Source: Lentzea californiensis (GTDB lineage Bacteria; Actinomycetota; Actinomycetes; Mycobacteriales; Pseudonocardiaceae). From it: 64,000 bases of DNA. Where the stretch lies: the NCBI RefSeq assembly GCF_024648825.1, contig NZ_JANBBE010000013.1:124001-188000 (forward strand), given 5' to 3'. Shown here piece after piece: positions 23,902 to 31,759 of this stretch; position 1 is the stretch's first letter; every line of letters begins with the position of its first letter. A program made the translations under genes and the position numbers. Under the pieces are notes generated by a model. That model worked only from the letters and a program-made list of their open reading frames with translations. It did no database searches and was not told the DNA's origin.

Positions 23902-24647
23902 GCGGCCACTCCAAGTGGGCGACCACCAAGCACAAGAAGGCCGCCATTGACGCCAAGCGCGGCAAGCTCTTCGCGCGGCTGATCAAGAACATCGAGGTGG
24001 CGGCCCGCACGGGCGGCGGCGACCCCGACGGCAACCCGACGCTGTTCGACGCGATCCAGAAGGCCCGCAAGAACTCGGTGCCGCTGGACAACATCGAGCG
24101 CGCACGCAAGCGCGGCGGCGGCGAGGAAGCGGGCGGCGCCGACTGGCAGACGATCATGTACGAGGGCTACGGCCCGAACGGCGTCGCGGTGCTCATCGAG
24201 TGCCTCACGGACAACCGCAACCGCGCCGCCACCGAGGTCCGCACGGCCATGACCCGCAACGGCGGTTCGATGGCCGACCCCGGCTCGGTGTCGTACATGT
24301 TCAGCCGCAAGGGCGTCGTGATCGTGCCGAAGGCGGGCACGAACGAGGACGACGTCATGCTGGCCGTGCTGGAAGCCGGCGCCGAGGAGGTCAACGACCT
24401 GGGCGAGGCCTTCGAGGTCGTGTCCGAGGCCGGCGACCTGATCCCGGTGCGCAAGGCGCTGCAGGAAGCGGGCATCGACTACGAGTCGGCCGAGTCGAGC
24501 TTCATGCCGTCGGTGTCGGTGCAGCTCGAGGCCGAGGGCGCCAAGAAGATCTTCAAGCTGATCGACGCTCTGGAGGACTGCGACGACGTGCAGAACGTCT
24601 TCGCGAACTTCGACGTGTCGGACGAGGTCATGGCCGAGGTCGGCTGA
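23898..24647 (+). CDS. yebC: YebC/PmpR-family protein
   Basis: A 249-aa protein with the near-invariant N-terminus SGHSKWATTKHKKAAIDAKR, then the family blocks YEGYGPNGVAVLIECLTDNR, NGGSMADPGSVSYMF and the C-terminal LIDALEDCDDVQNVFANFDV. YebC proteins were first called transcription regulators; later work links them to relieving ribosome stalling on proline-rich stretches. Full length and translationally coupled to pdxT. In many actinobacteria ruvCAB follows; here a hairpin terminator and a DUF397 gene follow instead. Confidence 0.95.
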   Translation: MSGHSKWATTKHKKAAIDAKRGKLFARLIKNIEVAARTGGGDPDGNPTLFDAIQKARKNSVPLDNIERARKRGGGEEAGGADWQTIMYEGYGPNGVAVLIECLTDNRNRAATEVRTAMTRNGGSMADPGSVSYMFSRKGVVIVPKAGTNEDDVMLAVLEAGAEEVNDLGEAFEVVSEAGDLIPVRKALQEAGIDYESAESSFMPSVSVQLEAEGAKKIFKLIDALEDCDDVQNVFANFDVSDEVMAEVG

Positions 24648-24666
24648 TCACGTCAGCAGCAGCACG

Positions 24667-24700
24667 AACGCCGGTCACGCAGCAGCGTGGCCGGCGTTTT
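24667..24700. terminator. Hairpin terminator after yebC
   Basis: AACGCCGGTCACGC pairs with GCGTGGCCGGCGTT (one G-T wobble) with a 4-nt loop, followed by TT. It lies between yebC and the convergent DUF397 gene. Confidence 0.75.
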
Positions 24701-24704
24701 CGCG

Positions 24705-24863
24705 TCACCGCGACCGAACGACCTCCAGGAACGCCGACCAGGCTTCGGGGGAGAGGGTGATGTGCGTGGCCGGCGCCTTGCTGTCGCGGATGCCGACGCC
24801 GTGGCCGACCTCGACGCAGTTGTTGCCATCGCCGCTGTAGCTGCTCTTGAGCCAGTTGGTCAT
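24705..24863 (-). CDS. DUF397 protein (BldB-like small partner)
   Basis: A 52-aa protein: MTNWLKSSYSGDGNNCVEVG, then VGIRDSKAP and a C-terminal helix ITLSPEAWSAFLEVV. The W-x-K-S-S-Y-S-G-x-N-C-V-E-V pattern defines DUF397. These small proteins are encoded next to WhiJ-like XRE regulators in actinomycetes and are thought to bind them, as in BldB/AbaA-type systems that affect development and antibiotic production. The ATG overlaps the stop of the XRE gene by 4 nt (ATGA). Confidence 0.93.
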   Translation of the reverse strand: MTNWLKSSYSGDGNNCVEVGHGVGIRDSKAPATHITLSPEAWSAFLEVVRSR

Positions 24864-25696
24864 TGGAGGCCCTCCAAGATGCTGTTGATCACCTCCCTGG
24901 ATTGTTCCTGATCCAGGGCGACGGCAGCGAGGTCCGTCAGGATGTTCTCGTAGGTGTCGACGGTCTGCTTGTCATCGAAGAACAAGCAGCAGCGGACGCT
25001 CTCGATGTAGACGACCGGCGGATACTTGGGGAACTTCATCAACCGGAAGTCGCCGCACGTACCTGCGTGCATGCCGACCGATCTCGGGACGATCCGGATG
25101 CTGATGTACTTCCGCACCGACAACCGCAGCAAGTGGGCCAGCTGCTCACGCCACACCTCTTCGCCGCCGACCTGCAGCCACAGCGCCTGCTCGTGCACGA
25201 AAAATGTGAACGTCCGGGTGTATTCGAGAATCTCCGCTCGGGCAGCTCGTGCCGCAACGGTCCTCGGGATGTTCTCCTCCGAGACCGTCTGGGCTTTGGC
25301 TGTGACCGCCACGATGTACTCGTAGATCTGAAGCAGACCCGGCACGAGGATCATCGACCAGTCGATGATCTCGATGGCTTCCTTCTCCTGGTTGATCAGC
25401 GTGCGGACCTGGTCCGGCACGCCCTCGTCGGGAACCTGCAGGTAGACGTTCCCCTGCTCGCGGAACAGCTCGATCAGCCGTTCGCGTTCCTCTAGCGGTG
25501 TGCGGCAGTAGGCGAGAAGTTCGCGCACCTCGGACTCGTTGACGCCGCCCTTGCCGGCGAGCATGTCGGACAACTTGGCCTCTTGCCAGCCGAGTTCCTC
25601 GGCGAGCTGGCGCTGGGTCAGGCCGGTGCTCTCGATGGCGGCTTGGACGCCGTTGCCGAACTCGCGGCCCACCACGCTGGACGATCTCTTGGGCAT
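24860..25696 (-). CDS. WhiJ-like XRE regulator with DUF5753 (Scr1-type) domain
   Basis: A 278-aa protein. Its N-terminal helix-turn-helix (about residues 17-70) reads AIESTGLTQRQLAEELGWQE and KLSDMLAGKGG. The C-terminal DUF5753 domain has the usual EKEAIEIIDWSMILVPGLLQ, AARAARAEIL and a late VVYIESVRCCLFFDDKQTV. This is the actinomycete WhiJ type, which normally works with the overlapping DUF397 partner encoded immediately downstream. Many paralogous pairs exist per genome; the target of this one is unknown. Confidence 0.9.
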   Translation of the reverse strand: MPKRSSSVVGREFGNGVQAAIESTGLTQRQLAEELGWQEAKLSDMLAGKGGVNESEVRELLAYCRTPLEERERLIELFREQGNVYLQVPDEGVPDQVRTLINQEKEAIEIIDWSMILVPGLLQIYEYIVAVTAKAQTVSEENIPRTVAARAARAEILEYTRTFTFFVHEQALWLQVGGEEVWREQLAHLLRLSVRKYISIRIVPRSVGMHAGTCGDFRLMKFPKYPPVVYIESVRCCLFFDDKQTVDTYENILTDLAAVALDQEQSREVINSILEGLQ

Positions 25697-25823
25697 GGAC
25701 GGACGGTAGGGGCAGCGACCGCGAAAGCTCTATCGTTTCGCGCCAAATCTGCCTGAAGGTGGGAGCCTTGGACCAGCTCCAAGCAGGCATAAGGCGCCGG
25801 GGAGGTGCCGTAGGCTGGGTGCC

Positions 25824-26324
25824 GTGCTTTCCGACGAAGACATCGAGCTGCGCGCCCGCCTGCTCTCCGCGGCCGACCGGTTCGGCCACACCAACATCGT
25901 TGTGAACCCGGACGCCGAGGGCGCGGGATACGTGTTCTCGGTGGGGGCCTGGCGCCGGTTCGGCGTGGCCGAGGCCGTGGTGATCGGGCTGCCGCAGGGC
26001 ATGGGCGAGAACCTGATCAACATGTACGTCCAGCGGGCCAGCGCGGGTGAGCGGTTCCAGCCCGGCAAGCTCTACGACGACTTCTTCGACGGGGTGCCCG
26101 TCGCGTTCGAGCGGGTCTACAAGGGGTTCTACCCCGAGTTCTTCGGGAGCGCCTACCTGCTCTACGACGGGTCGGACTTCGCGGCGCTGCAGATCATCGT
26201 GCCCACGCCGCAGGGGCAGTGGCCGTGGCAGCCGGACGCGCCGGAGGGGTTCCACGACCACCAGATCATCCTCACCGAGAGCGGTCTGCCGGAGAGCTGG
26301 ACGCCGGGGGTCACCGGGCCGTGA
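25824..26324 (+). CDS. DUF4262-like protein
   Basis: A 166-aa soluble protein from a GTG start. Pattern: GYVFSVGAWRRFGVAEAVVI with GLPQGMGENLINMY early, FYPEFFGSAYLLYDGSDFAA in the middle, and a C-terminal PTPQGQWPWQPDAPEGF. This matches DUF4262, a family of unknown function. The C-terminal QP-x-L-x-P-like aromatic motif is conserved in it. Its stop overlaps the start of the GNAT gene (GTGA), so the two are co-expressed. Confidence 0.7.
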   Translation: MLSDEDIELRARLLSAADRFGHTNIVVNPDAEGAGYVFSVGAWRRFGVAEAVVIGLPQGMGENLINMYVQRASAGERFQPGKLYDDFFDGVPVAFERVYKGFYPEFFGSAYLLYDGSDFAALQIIVPTPQGQWPWQPDAPEGFHDHQIILTESGLPESWTPGVTGP

Positions 26325-26788
26325 ACGTCCACATCGGACCGTTGACGCGTGAGCACGCCGGTGAGGTCATGACGATCCAGCGCGCCGCGTACCTCGCGGA
26401 GGCCAGGCGGTACGGCGCGTGGGACCTGCCGCCGCTCGTCGAGACGCTCGACGAGGTCCGGCGTCACCTGGGCGACGGCACGCCGGCGTTCGGCGCGTTC
26501 GACGGGACGCGGCTCGTCGGGTCGGTGCGCAGCCGGGTCGACGGAGAACGCATGGAGGTCGCCCGGCTGGCCGTCGCACCGGACGTGCAGGGCGGCGGGG
26601 TCGGGCGGAGGCTCCTCGAGGCGATCAGCGAACGGGCGCCCGCGGAGGTGCGGGTCGTCTGGTTGTTCACCGGCGCCGAGAGCGACGCGAACATCAGGTT
26701 CTACGAGAGCGCCGGGTTCGTCCGGGTCAGCGAGCACCTCGACGCCGTCGGGATCAGGTGCGTCACCCTGGAGCAGGAGGTCGTCTGA
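26321..26788 (+). CDS. GNAT-family N-acetyltransferase
   Basis: A 155-aa protein from the GTG at 26321. Motif A, ARLAVAPDVQGGGVGRRLLE, carries the Q-x-x-G-x-G/A acetyl-CoA loop, and motif B, NIRFYESAGFVRV, follows. N-terminal residues fit a single-domain GNAT. Substrate unknown. It is coupled to the DUF4262 gene by a 4-nt overlap and followed by a 200-nt region with hairpins and no gene. Confidence 0.85.
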   Translation: MNVHIGPLTREHAGEVMTIQRAAYLAEARRYGAWDLPPLVETLDEVRRHLGDGTPAFGAFDGTRLVGSVRSRVDGERMEVARLAVAPDVQGGGVGRRLLEAISERAPAEVRVVWLFTGAESDANIRFYESAGFVRVSEHLDAVGIRCVTLEQEVV

Positions 26789-26935
26789 CGCCCGGCGTCG
26801 TTCCGGAGGAGACCAAACCGTTGTCCGGAGGTCGTTGTCCGCTTCTGGAGCACCGACACCGGACAACGATCTACCTGTAGAAATGCGGTGCGATCAACGG
26901 TCCGGGGGGATCCGGGGATCGTTGCCGGGGGAGGA

Positions 26936-26980
26936 GCGCCCCGCACCGCGGGAGGCACAGGGGGATGCGGTGCGGGGCGC
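26936..26980. terminator. Hairpin between GNAT gene and convergent DinB-like gene
   Basis: Perfect 14-bp inverted repeat GCGCCCCGCACCGC / GCGGTGCGGGGCGC with a 17-nt loop. A weaker repeat of CGTTGTCCGG/CCGGACAACG lies upstream (about 26820-26866). No T-run, but the location between convergent genes fits a bidirectional terminator. Confidence 0.55.
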
Positions 26981-26999
26981 TTCGGCGAGAACCGGGAAC

Positions 27000-27563
27000 C
27001 TAGGGGTTGCGTCCCAGAAGCCCGATCAGCCGGGTCTGGTCGTCCGCGTCCGGCGGCACCGGAACGGGCGAGTCGAACATCGACGACCCGCTCCAGTCGC
27101 CGATGTTGCGCTCGACGTACTTCAGGACGGCCGAGGCGAGATCGGGATCGATGCGTTCGTCGGCGCCGATCGAGCGCGCCAGGTCCCACGAGTGGACCGC
27201 CAGATCGGCGGTCATCTGCCAGCAGTACTCCTCGGCGTCCAGCTTCCCGGACGACACGGTCACGGGTTTCGCCAGCGCGAACGGCCCGAGCCACGCCTCG
27301 CGCGCCGCCGCGGCCGCCACGACCCAGGACACGAGCGGGTCGCCGCCCAGGTTGTCGTGGTCGAACCGGTCACCGACCTGCGCCGCCGTGCAGCCGGCCA
27401 GCAGTTCCGGCGCCCAGAGCTGCTCGTACACGAGATGGCCGACCAGGTCTCTGACCGACCACTCCCGGCAGGGGGTGCCGAGCGACCACTGGTCCGGTGC
27501 GATCTGCCGGACCCTCCGGTCGAACTCCGTCATCGCCACGCCGTGCGCCTGGATCAAGTCCAT
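27000..27563 (-). CDS. DinB/mycothiol-maleylpyruvate isomerase-like protein (TIGR03086 type)
   Basis: A 187-aa protein. The N-terminal block TPCREWSVRDLVGHLV with a metal-ligand His, and the later DLAVHSWDLARSIG with a second His-bearing motif, match the TIGR03086 metal-binding family, related to DinB and mycothiol-dependent isomerases. These proteins form four-helix bundles with a bound divalent metal and may use mycothiol. No substrate can be assigned. It is divergent from the peptide transporter. Confidence 0.8.
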   Translation of the reverse strand: MDLIQAHGVAMTEFDRRVRQIAPDQWSLGTPCREWSVRDLVGHLVYEQLWAPELLAGCTAAQVGDRFDHDNLGGDPLVSWVVAAAAAREAWLGPFALAKPVTVSSGKLDAEEYCWQMTADLAVHSWDLARSIGADERIDPDLASAVLKYVERNIGDWSGSSMFDSPVPVPPDADDQTRLIGLLGRNP

Positions 27564-27711
27564 CCCAGCAGTGCATCAAATCCCGGCCAAGTGCGCACCC
27601 TGACATGAGAGTTGGGCCACCTGGACGCAACCGCGATTGCAAACCGTACGCGCGTTCGGCGTAATCTCGACCAGATCCGCCGTGACATCGTTGACACGAG
27701 AGGACGATGAC

Positions 27712-29181
27712 GTGAGCGCTCCTAGCGCCAGCATCTCCGCGCAGGACAAGGGATTCTTCGGGCACCCCCGAGGCCTGTCCACGCTGTTCTTCACCGAACT
27801 CTGGGAACGGTTCTCGTTCTACGGGATGAAGGCCATCCTCGGCCTCTACCTGTGGACAGCCGTGGCCGAGGGAGGTCTCGGCGTCGACAAGGCGCTCGCC
27901 CTGTCCGTCGTGGCCATCTACGGCACGGCGGTCTACATGTCCGGTGTCGCGGGCGGCTGGCTGGCCGACCGCGTCTGGGGCGGGCAGCGGTCGGTGTTCT
28001 ACGGCGGCGTGCTGATCATGTTCGGCCACATCGCGCTGGCCCTGCCGATCGGCCTCGCGGGCGTCTACACGGGCCTGGTCCTCATCGTGCTCGGCACGGG
28101 CCTGCTCAAGCCGAACATCTCGACGGTCGTCGGCGGCCTCTACGGGCAGCACGACAACCGCCGCGACGCGGGCTTCACGATCTTCTACATGGCCATCAAC
28201 ATCGGTGGCTTCATCTCGCCGCTGATCACCGGCGCGCTCGCGGACGGCCTCGGCTTCCACTGGGGCTTCAGCGTCGCCGCGGTCGGCATGGCGTTCGGTC
28301 TCATCCAGTACCGGTACGGCCGCAAGAACCTGCGCGGCTCGGCCGCCGTGGCGCCGAACCCGTTGCCCGCGCAGGAGAAGGGCCGCATCTACGGCCTGAT
28401 CGGCCTCATCGCCGCGGCGATCGTCGGGCTGGGCGTGGTGGCGTTCTTCGTCGGTGGTGTCGAGGGCGTCATCCTGATGATCAGCATCATGTCCATCGTG
28501 CTGCCCATCGGCTACTTCACCGTCATGCTGCGCAGCAAGAAGACGCTGCCGCACGAGCGTCCGCGGGTCGTCGCCTACATCCCGCTGTTCATCGCGGCGG
28601 CGATGTTCTGGCTGATCTTCGAGCAGAGCGCCTCGGTCATCGCGGAGTTCGCCGACTCGAACGTCGACAACCACGTGTTCGGCTGGGAGTTCCCGGTCGC
28701 CTGGTTCCAGTCGATCAACCCGATCATGATCATCCTGCTGGCGCCGCTGTTCGCGCTGCTGTGGGTGAAGCTCGCGAACCGCGCGCCGTCCACGCCGCGG
28801 AAGTTCGCGGGCGCGCTGGTGCTCGTCGGCCTGTCGTTCGTGCTCATGTACTTCGCGAGCAACTCGGCCGCCGACGGCAAGGTGACGCCGCTCTGGCTCG
28901 TCGTGATGTTCCTGATCATGACCGCCGGTGAGCTCATGCTCTCCCCGGTCGGCCTGTCGGTCACGACGAAGCTGGCGCCCAAGGCGTTCGCGTCGCAGAC
29001 GATGGGCCTGTGGTTCCTGGCCAGCTCGGCCGGCACCGGTGTGGCCGCGCAGCTCGTGAAGTTCTACACGACGAGCCCCTCGGCGTACTTCCTCACGCTG
29101 GGCGGCGCGGCCGTCGTTCTGGGCGCCGGCCTCGCGGTGGCGGCCCCGGCGATCAAGAAGCTGATGTCGGGCGTGGAGTAG
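27712..29181 (+). CDS. POT/PTR2-family peptide:proton symporter
   Basis: A 489-aa protein from the GTG at 27712, preceded by GAGAGGA. POT signatures: FFTELWERFSFYGMKAILGL at the N-terminus (E-x-x-E-R-F-x-Y-Y/G), GGWLADRVWGGQRSVFYGG, and FTIFYMAINIGGFISPLITG. There are about 14 hydrophobic helices. It imports di- and tripeptides with protons. A secreted-peptidase pair lies 10 kb away but there is no operon link. The stop codon's last base is the first base of a 55-bp palindromic repeat. Confidence 0.92.
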   Translation: MSAPSASISAQDKGFFGHPRGLSTLFFTELWERFSFYGMKAILGLYLWTAVAEGGLGVDKALALSVVAIYGTAVYMSGVAGGWLADRVWGGQRSVFYGGVLIMFGHIALALPIGLAGVYTGLVLIVLGTGLLKPNISTVVGGLYGQHDNRRDAGFTIFYMAINIGGFISPLITGALADGLGFHWGFSVAAVGMAFGLIQYRYGRKNLRGSAAVAPNPLPAQEKGRIYGLIGLIAAAIVGLGVVAFFVGGVEGVILMISIMSIVLPIGYFTVMLRSKKTLPHERPRVVAYIPLFIAAAMFWLIFEQSASVIAEFADSNVDNHVFGWEFPVAWFQSINPIMIILLAPLFALLWVKLANRAPSTPRKFAGALVLVGLSFVLMYFASNSAADGKVTPLWLVVMFLIMTAGELMLSPVGLSVTTKLAPKAFASQTMGLWFLASSAGTGVAAQLVKFYTTSPSAYFLTLGGAAVVLGAGLAVAAPAIKKLMSGVE

Positions 29182-29235
29182 TTGATGAGGGGAGCTTTCA
29201 TAAACCTGAGGTTTATGAAAGCTCCCCTCATCAAC
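29181..29235. repeat. 55-bp perfect palindromic repeat (copy 1)
   Basis: Arms of 27 bp (starting GTTGATGAGGGGAGCTTTCA, continuing TAAACCT) surround a single central G. A second copy with the same arms and C at the centre lies at 40717-40771. It begins at the last base of the transporter stop codon and could form a very strong hairpin in RNA. It is AT-richer than the surrounding DNA. Confidence 0.9.
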
Positions 29236-29238
29236 AAG

Positions 29239-29287
29239 GTGAGAGGGAGGCCCGTCGCGGCGGCGGTGCGGCGGGTCTCCCTCTCAC
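29239..29287 (+). terminator. Second hairpin downstream of the peptide transporter
   Basis: A 16-bp stem (GTGAGAGGGAGGCCCG with CGGGTCTCCCTCTCAC, one wobble) and 17-nt GC-rich loop, followed by TTCT. Probably the true terminator. The remaining 100 nt to the P450 stop hold no visible gene. Confidence 0.7.
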
Positions 29288-29388
29288 TTCTAAGAATGCA
29301 CTACGCAGATGTGTCATTGGGGCACGAACATTGCTCCAGCCGGGTGAAGTCGAGCACTCGCCGCAACGAAACTAGCCCCAGGTCAGCA

Positions 29389-30669
29389 TTAGTTCACCGT
29401 CAGTGATCGGCTCGTTTCGTTGGCCCGTACCGGAAGACGCAACGCGCCGCGGATGAGCTTCGAGCGCCTGCGCGTCACCGGGCCGTCCGCCGCGAGGTTC
29501 GGGAAGCGCTTGAAGAGCTCGTGCAGCGCCAGAGATCCCTCGATGCGGCTCAGGCCGGCGCCGATGCAGTAGTGGATGCCCGCGCTGAACGCGAGGTGCT
29601 CGCGCGCGTTGGACCGCGTCGGGTCGAACTTCAGCGGGTCCTCGAACACCCTCGGGTCGCGGTTCGCGGCGGCCAGCATCAGCATCACCGGCATGCCCTT
29701 GGGCAGCGACACCCCGGCCAGTTCGAGACGTTCGCCAGGCCAGCGGATCGTGTACTGCACGGGCGGGTCGAGCCGGAGCACCTCCTCGACGAACCCCTCG
29801 GCGTACTCGGGGCTCTGGGCCAGCGGCGCCACGGTGTGCGGGTTCTCGAACGCCTTCAGCACGCCGTTGCTGATCAGGTTGACCGTCGTCTCGAAGCCCG
29901 CGAAGAGCAGCAACCCGGTGGTGGCGACGAGGTCCTCGCGGCTGAGGTCCTCGTGCCGCGTCACGAGGTGGCTGACGATGTCGTCCTGGGGGTTGCGGCG
30001 GCGTTCGTCGATCAGGACGTCGATGAAGTCGTTGTACTCGACGATCGTGGTGTGCAGGTCCTTCAGCTGCTGGTGCGACCACACGCCGTCGAGCGTCTCC
30101 GCCAGTGCGCTGCCCCAGCGGGCGAAGACGTCCTTGTGGTCGTCGGGCACGCCCAGCAGGTCGGCGATGACCTGGATCGGGACCTGTGAGGCGAACTCGG
30201 TGACGACGTCGAAGCGGTCGCCCAGCCGGTCGAGGTGGTCGGTCACGATCTTCTGGATGGACGCCGTGCGGTCTTTGAGTGCTCGTGGCGTGAAGAACGG
30301 CTGCACGAGCTTGCGCAGGCGGGTGTGGTCCGGCGGGTTCTTCATCAGGAACGAGTCCTGTACCGGGTTGACGATCTTCTCGCCGTCCTTGACCAGCGTG
30401 ATCGGCACCATCGACGCCTCGTCGAAGGTAGCGGTGACGAACCTGTTGTCCCGCAGCACCGAATCGCAGATCTCGCGGCTCGGCGTCACGTAGGCGCCCA
30501 TGCGGCTGCGCACCATGTCACCCTTGGCGCGCACCTTCTCGTACATCGCGTACGGGTCGCGGTCCGGTGGCGAGGCCATGACGCCCGCGTACGGGTCACC
30601 GATCAGCGCGTAGCCGCGGACGAGCGTGCGCAGCGCGAAGAACTGGGCGGTGGTCTTCAGCGTGGACAT
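29389..30669 (-). CDS. Cytochrome P450
   Basis: A 426-aa soluble bacterial P450. The I-helix oxygen motif is LLLFAGFETTVNLI, the ExxR motif is EEVLR, and the haem-binding loop FSAGIHYCIGAGLSRIEG carries the proximal Cys. No ferredoxin or reductase gene is adjacent, and no biosynthetic gene cluster surrounds it, so the substrate is open. It lies just downstream (same strand, 30-nt gap) of the AcnR-like repressor and could be read through from that promoter. Confidence 0.95.
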   Translation of the reverse strand: MSTLKTTAQFFALRTLVRGYALIGDPYAGVMASPPDRDPYAMYEKVRAKGDMVRSRMGAYVTPSREICDSVLRDNRFVTATFDEASMVPITLVKDGEKIVNPVQDSFLMKNPPDHTRLRKLVQPFFTPRALKDRTASIQKIVTDHLDRLGDRFDVVTEFASQVPIQVIADLLGVPDDHKDVFARWGSALAETLDGVWSHQQLKDLHTTIVEYNDFIDVLIDERRRNPQDDIVSHLVTRHEDLSREDLVATTGLLLFAGFETTVNLISNGVLKAFENPHTVAPLAQSPEYAEGFVEEVLRLDPPVQYTIRWPGERLELAGVSLPKGMPVMLMLAAANRDPRVFEDPLKFDPTRSNAREHLAFSAGIHYCIGAGLSRIEGSLALHELFKRFPNLAADGPVTRRRSKLIRGALRLPVRANETSRSLTVN

Positions 30670-30700
30670 GTGTCCACAGTGAGGTTTACGCGAAGAACCT

Positions 30701-31294
30701 TCAAGAGTTGCGGCGGTGTCGCCGCACGGTTTCTTCCACGAGGTCGAGCACGGGTTCCATGTCGTCGGCCGGGAGGCCCATGGCGAGGTGCGAGACGAGG
30801 CCTTCCAGCACGAGTTCCAAGAAGCTCGTCAGCACCGTGACGTCGACGTCGTCACGCAGGTTGCCGGCTTCGCGCTGCCGGATGAGGCGCTGGCGGGTGG
30901 CGGCGGTGAGCTGCTCGCTGCGTTCGGCCCACCTCGCCCGGAAGTCCGGGTCGGTGCGGAGCCGGCGGGAGACCTCGAGGCGCGTGCCGAGCCAGTCGGC
31001 GGCGTGCTCCTCGGTCCGCTTCTCCGGCTCGTCGAGGAGGTCGCGCATGACCTGGACGAGGCCCTGCTCGGCGACGACGTCCGCCATCCGGAGCGCGTCG
31101 TCCTCGGCCAGTGCGAGGAAGAGCGACTCCTTGTCGCGGAAGTGGTGGAAGATCGCTCCGCGGGAGAGGCTTGTGGCCTCTTCCAGACGGCGTACCGTGG
31201 CACCCTCGTAGCCGTGTCGCGCGAAACAGGCACGCGCGCCGTCGAGGATCTGACGGCGGCGGGCGTCGAGGTGGTCCTGGCTCACCCTGGGCAC
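30701..31294 (-). CDS. TetR-family repressor, AcnR-like
   Basis: About 197 aa from the GTG at 31294; a GTG at 31285 is also possible. The N-terminal helix-turn-helix (ILDGARACFARHGYEGATVR, SRGAIFHHFRDKESLFLALA) and the following RMADVVAEQGLVQVMRDLL and LEVSRRLRTDPDFRARW closely recall AcnR, the repressor of aconitase in corynebacteria. No acn gene is nearby; the P450 lies downstream instead. A perfect 24-bp palindrome lies 32 nt upstream of the start. AcnR identity is inference from remembered sequence, and the regulated gene may be elsewhere. Confidence 0.75.
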   Translation of the reverse strand: MPRVSQDHLDARRRQILDGARACFARHGYEGATVRRLEEATSLSRGAIFHHFRDKESLFLALAEDDALRMADVVAEQGLVQVMRDLLDEPEKRTEEHAADWLGTRLEVSRRLRTDPDFRARWAERSEQLTAATRQRLIRQREAGNLRDDVDVTVLTSFLELVLEGLVSHLAMGLPADDMEPVLDLVEETVRRHRRNS

Positions 31295-31325
31295 CGGTAG
31301 ATGGTCGCAGGGTGAGGGTGGGAAA

Positions 31326-31349
31326 TCCAATCCGTACGTACGGATTGGA
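31326..31349. promoter_or_regulatory. Perfect 24-bp palindrome, likely TetR/AcnR operator
   Basis: Arms TCCAATCCGTAC / GTACGGATTGGA with no spacer, in the promoter region between the AcnR-like gene and a small forward gene. The length and symmetry fit a TetR-family dimer-of-dimers site. Confidence 0.7.
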
Positions 31350-31448
31350 CACGTCCATCGGTGTGATCTTCCCCGGTGATCCCTTTCGTGTGGATCATCG
31401 GCCGGGCCTGCGCGAACGGGCGGCGCCGTGCCCATATCCTCTGCCGCC

Positions 31449-31601
31449 ATGGACACCCAGGATTTCACCAAGCTGTCGACGCTCGCCGAGCGCCTGGGGT
31501 GGCAGCGGCGTGAGTTCACCGGCGTCCACGTGATCGACCTGCTGCTCAGCCGGTCCGTCTCGGACCTCATCGTCGCCCTCGCGGAGAACCGGGACAGGTG
31601 A
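31449..31601 (+). CDS. 50-aa hypothetical protein
   Basis: A short frame, MDTQDFTKLSTLAERLGWQR continuing to an amphipathic helix IDLLLSRSVSDLIVALAENR. GC-rich third positions and a possible -10 (CATATC, about 10 nt before the ATG) support a leaderless gene. It lies downstream of the 24-bp palindrome, so it may be controlled by the AcnR-like repressor. No family recognised. Could be a chance frame. Confidence 0.45.
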   Translation: MDTQDFTKLSTLAERLGWQRREFTGVHVIDLLLSRSVSDLIVALAENRDR

Positions 31602-31608
31602 CGGGATT

Positions 31609-31626
31609 CTGGTAAGCGCTTTCCAG
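31609..31626 (+). promoter_or_regulatory. LacI-family-type operator
   Basis: CTGGTAAGCGCTTTCCAG is a near-perfect palindrome (one mismatch) around AAGCGCTT, the classic form of LacI/CcpA-type sites. It lies 134 nt before the secreted sugar dehydrogenase start, suggesting carbohydrate-dependent control. Confidence 0.6.
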
Positions 31627-31759
31627 GCCGGTCGGGACGGGGTTGACTCAGCTGCCGCGTGGTGGTGTGATCTGCGCGACAGTAAATAAACTTTCTTGTC
31701 TAAAACTGAATCCGCCGCCGCGTCGTGATCCCTCTACCCGTCTCGTGGGAGGCACAACA

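Noticed and set aside
29236..29388. Possible small gene after the peptide transporter
   Set aside because: The frame is formed by the palindrome and hairpin sequence and has no ribosome binding site.
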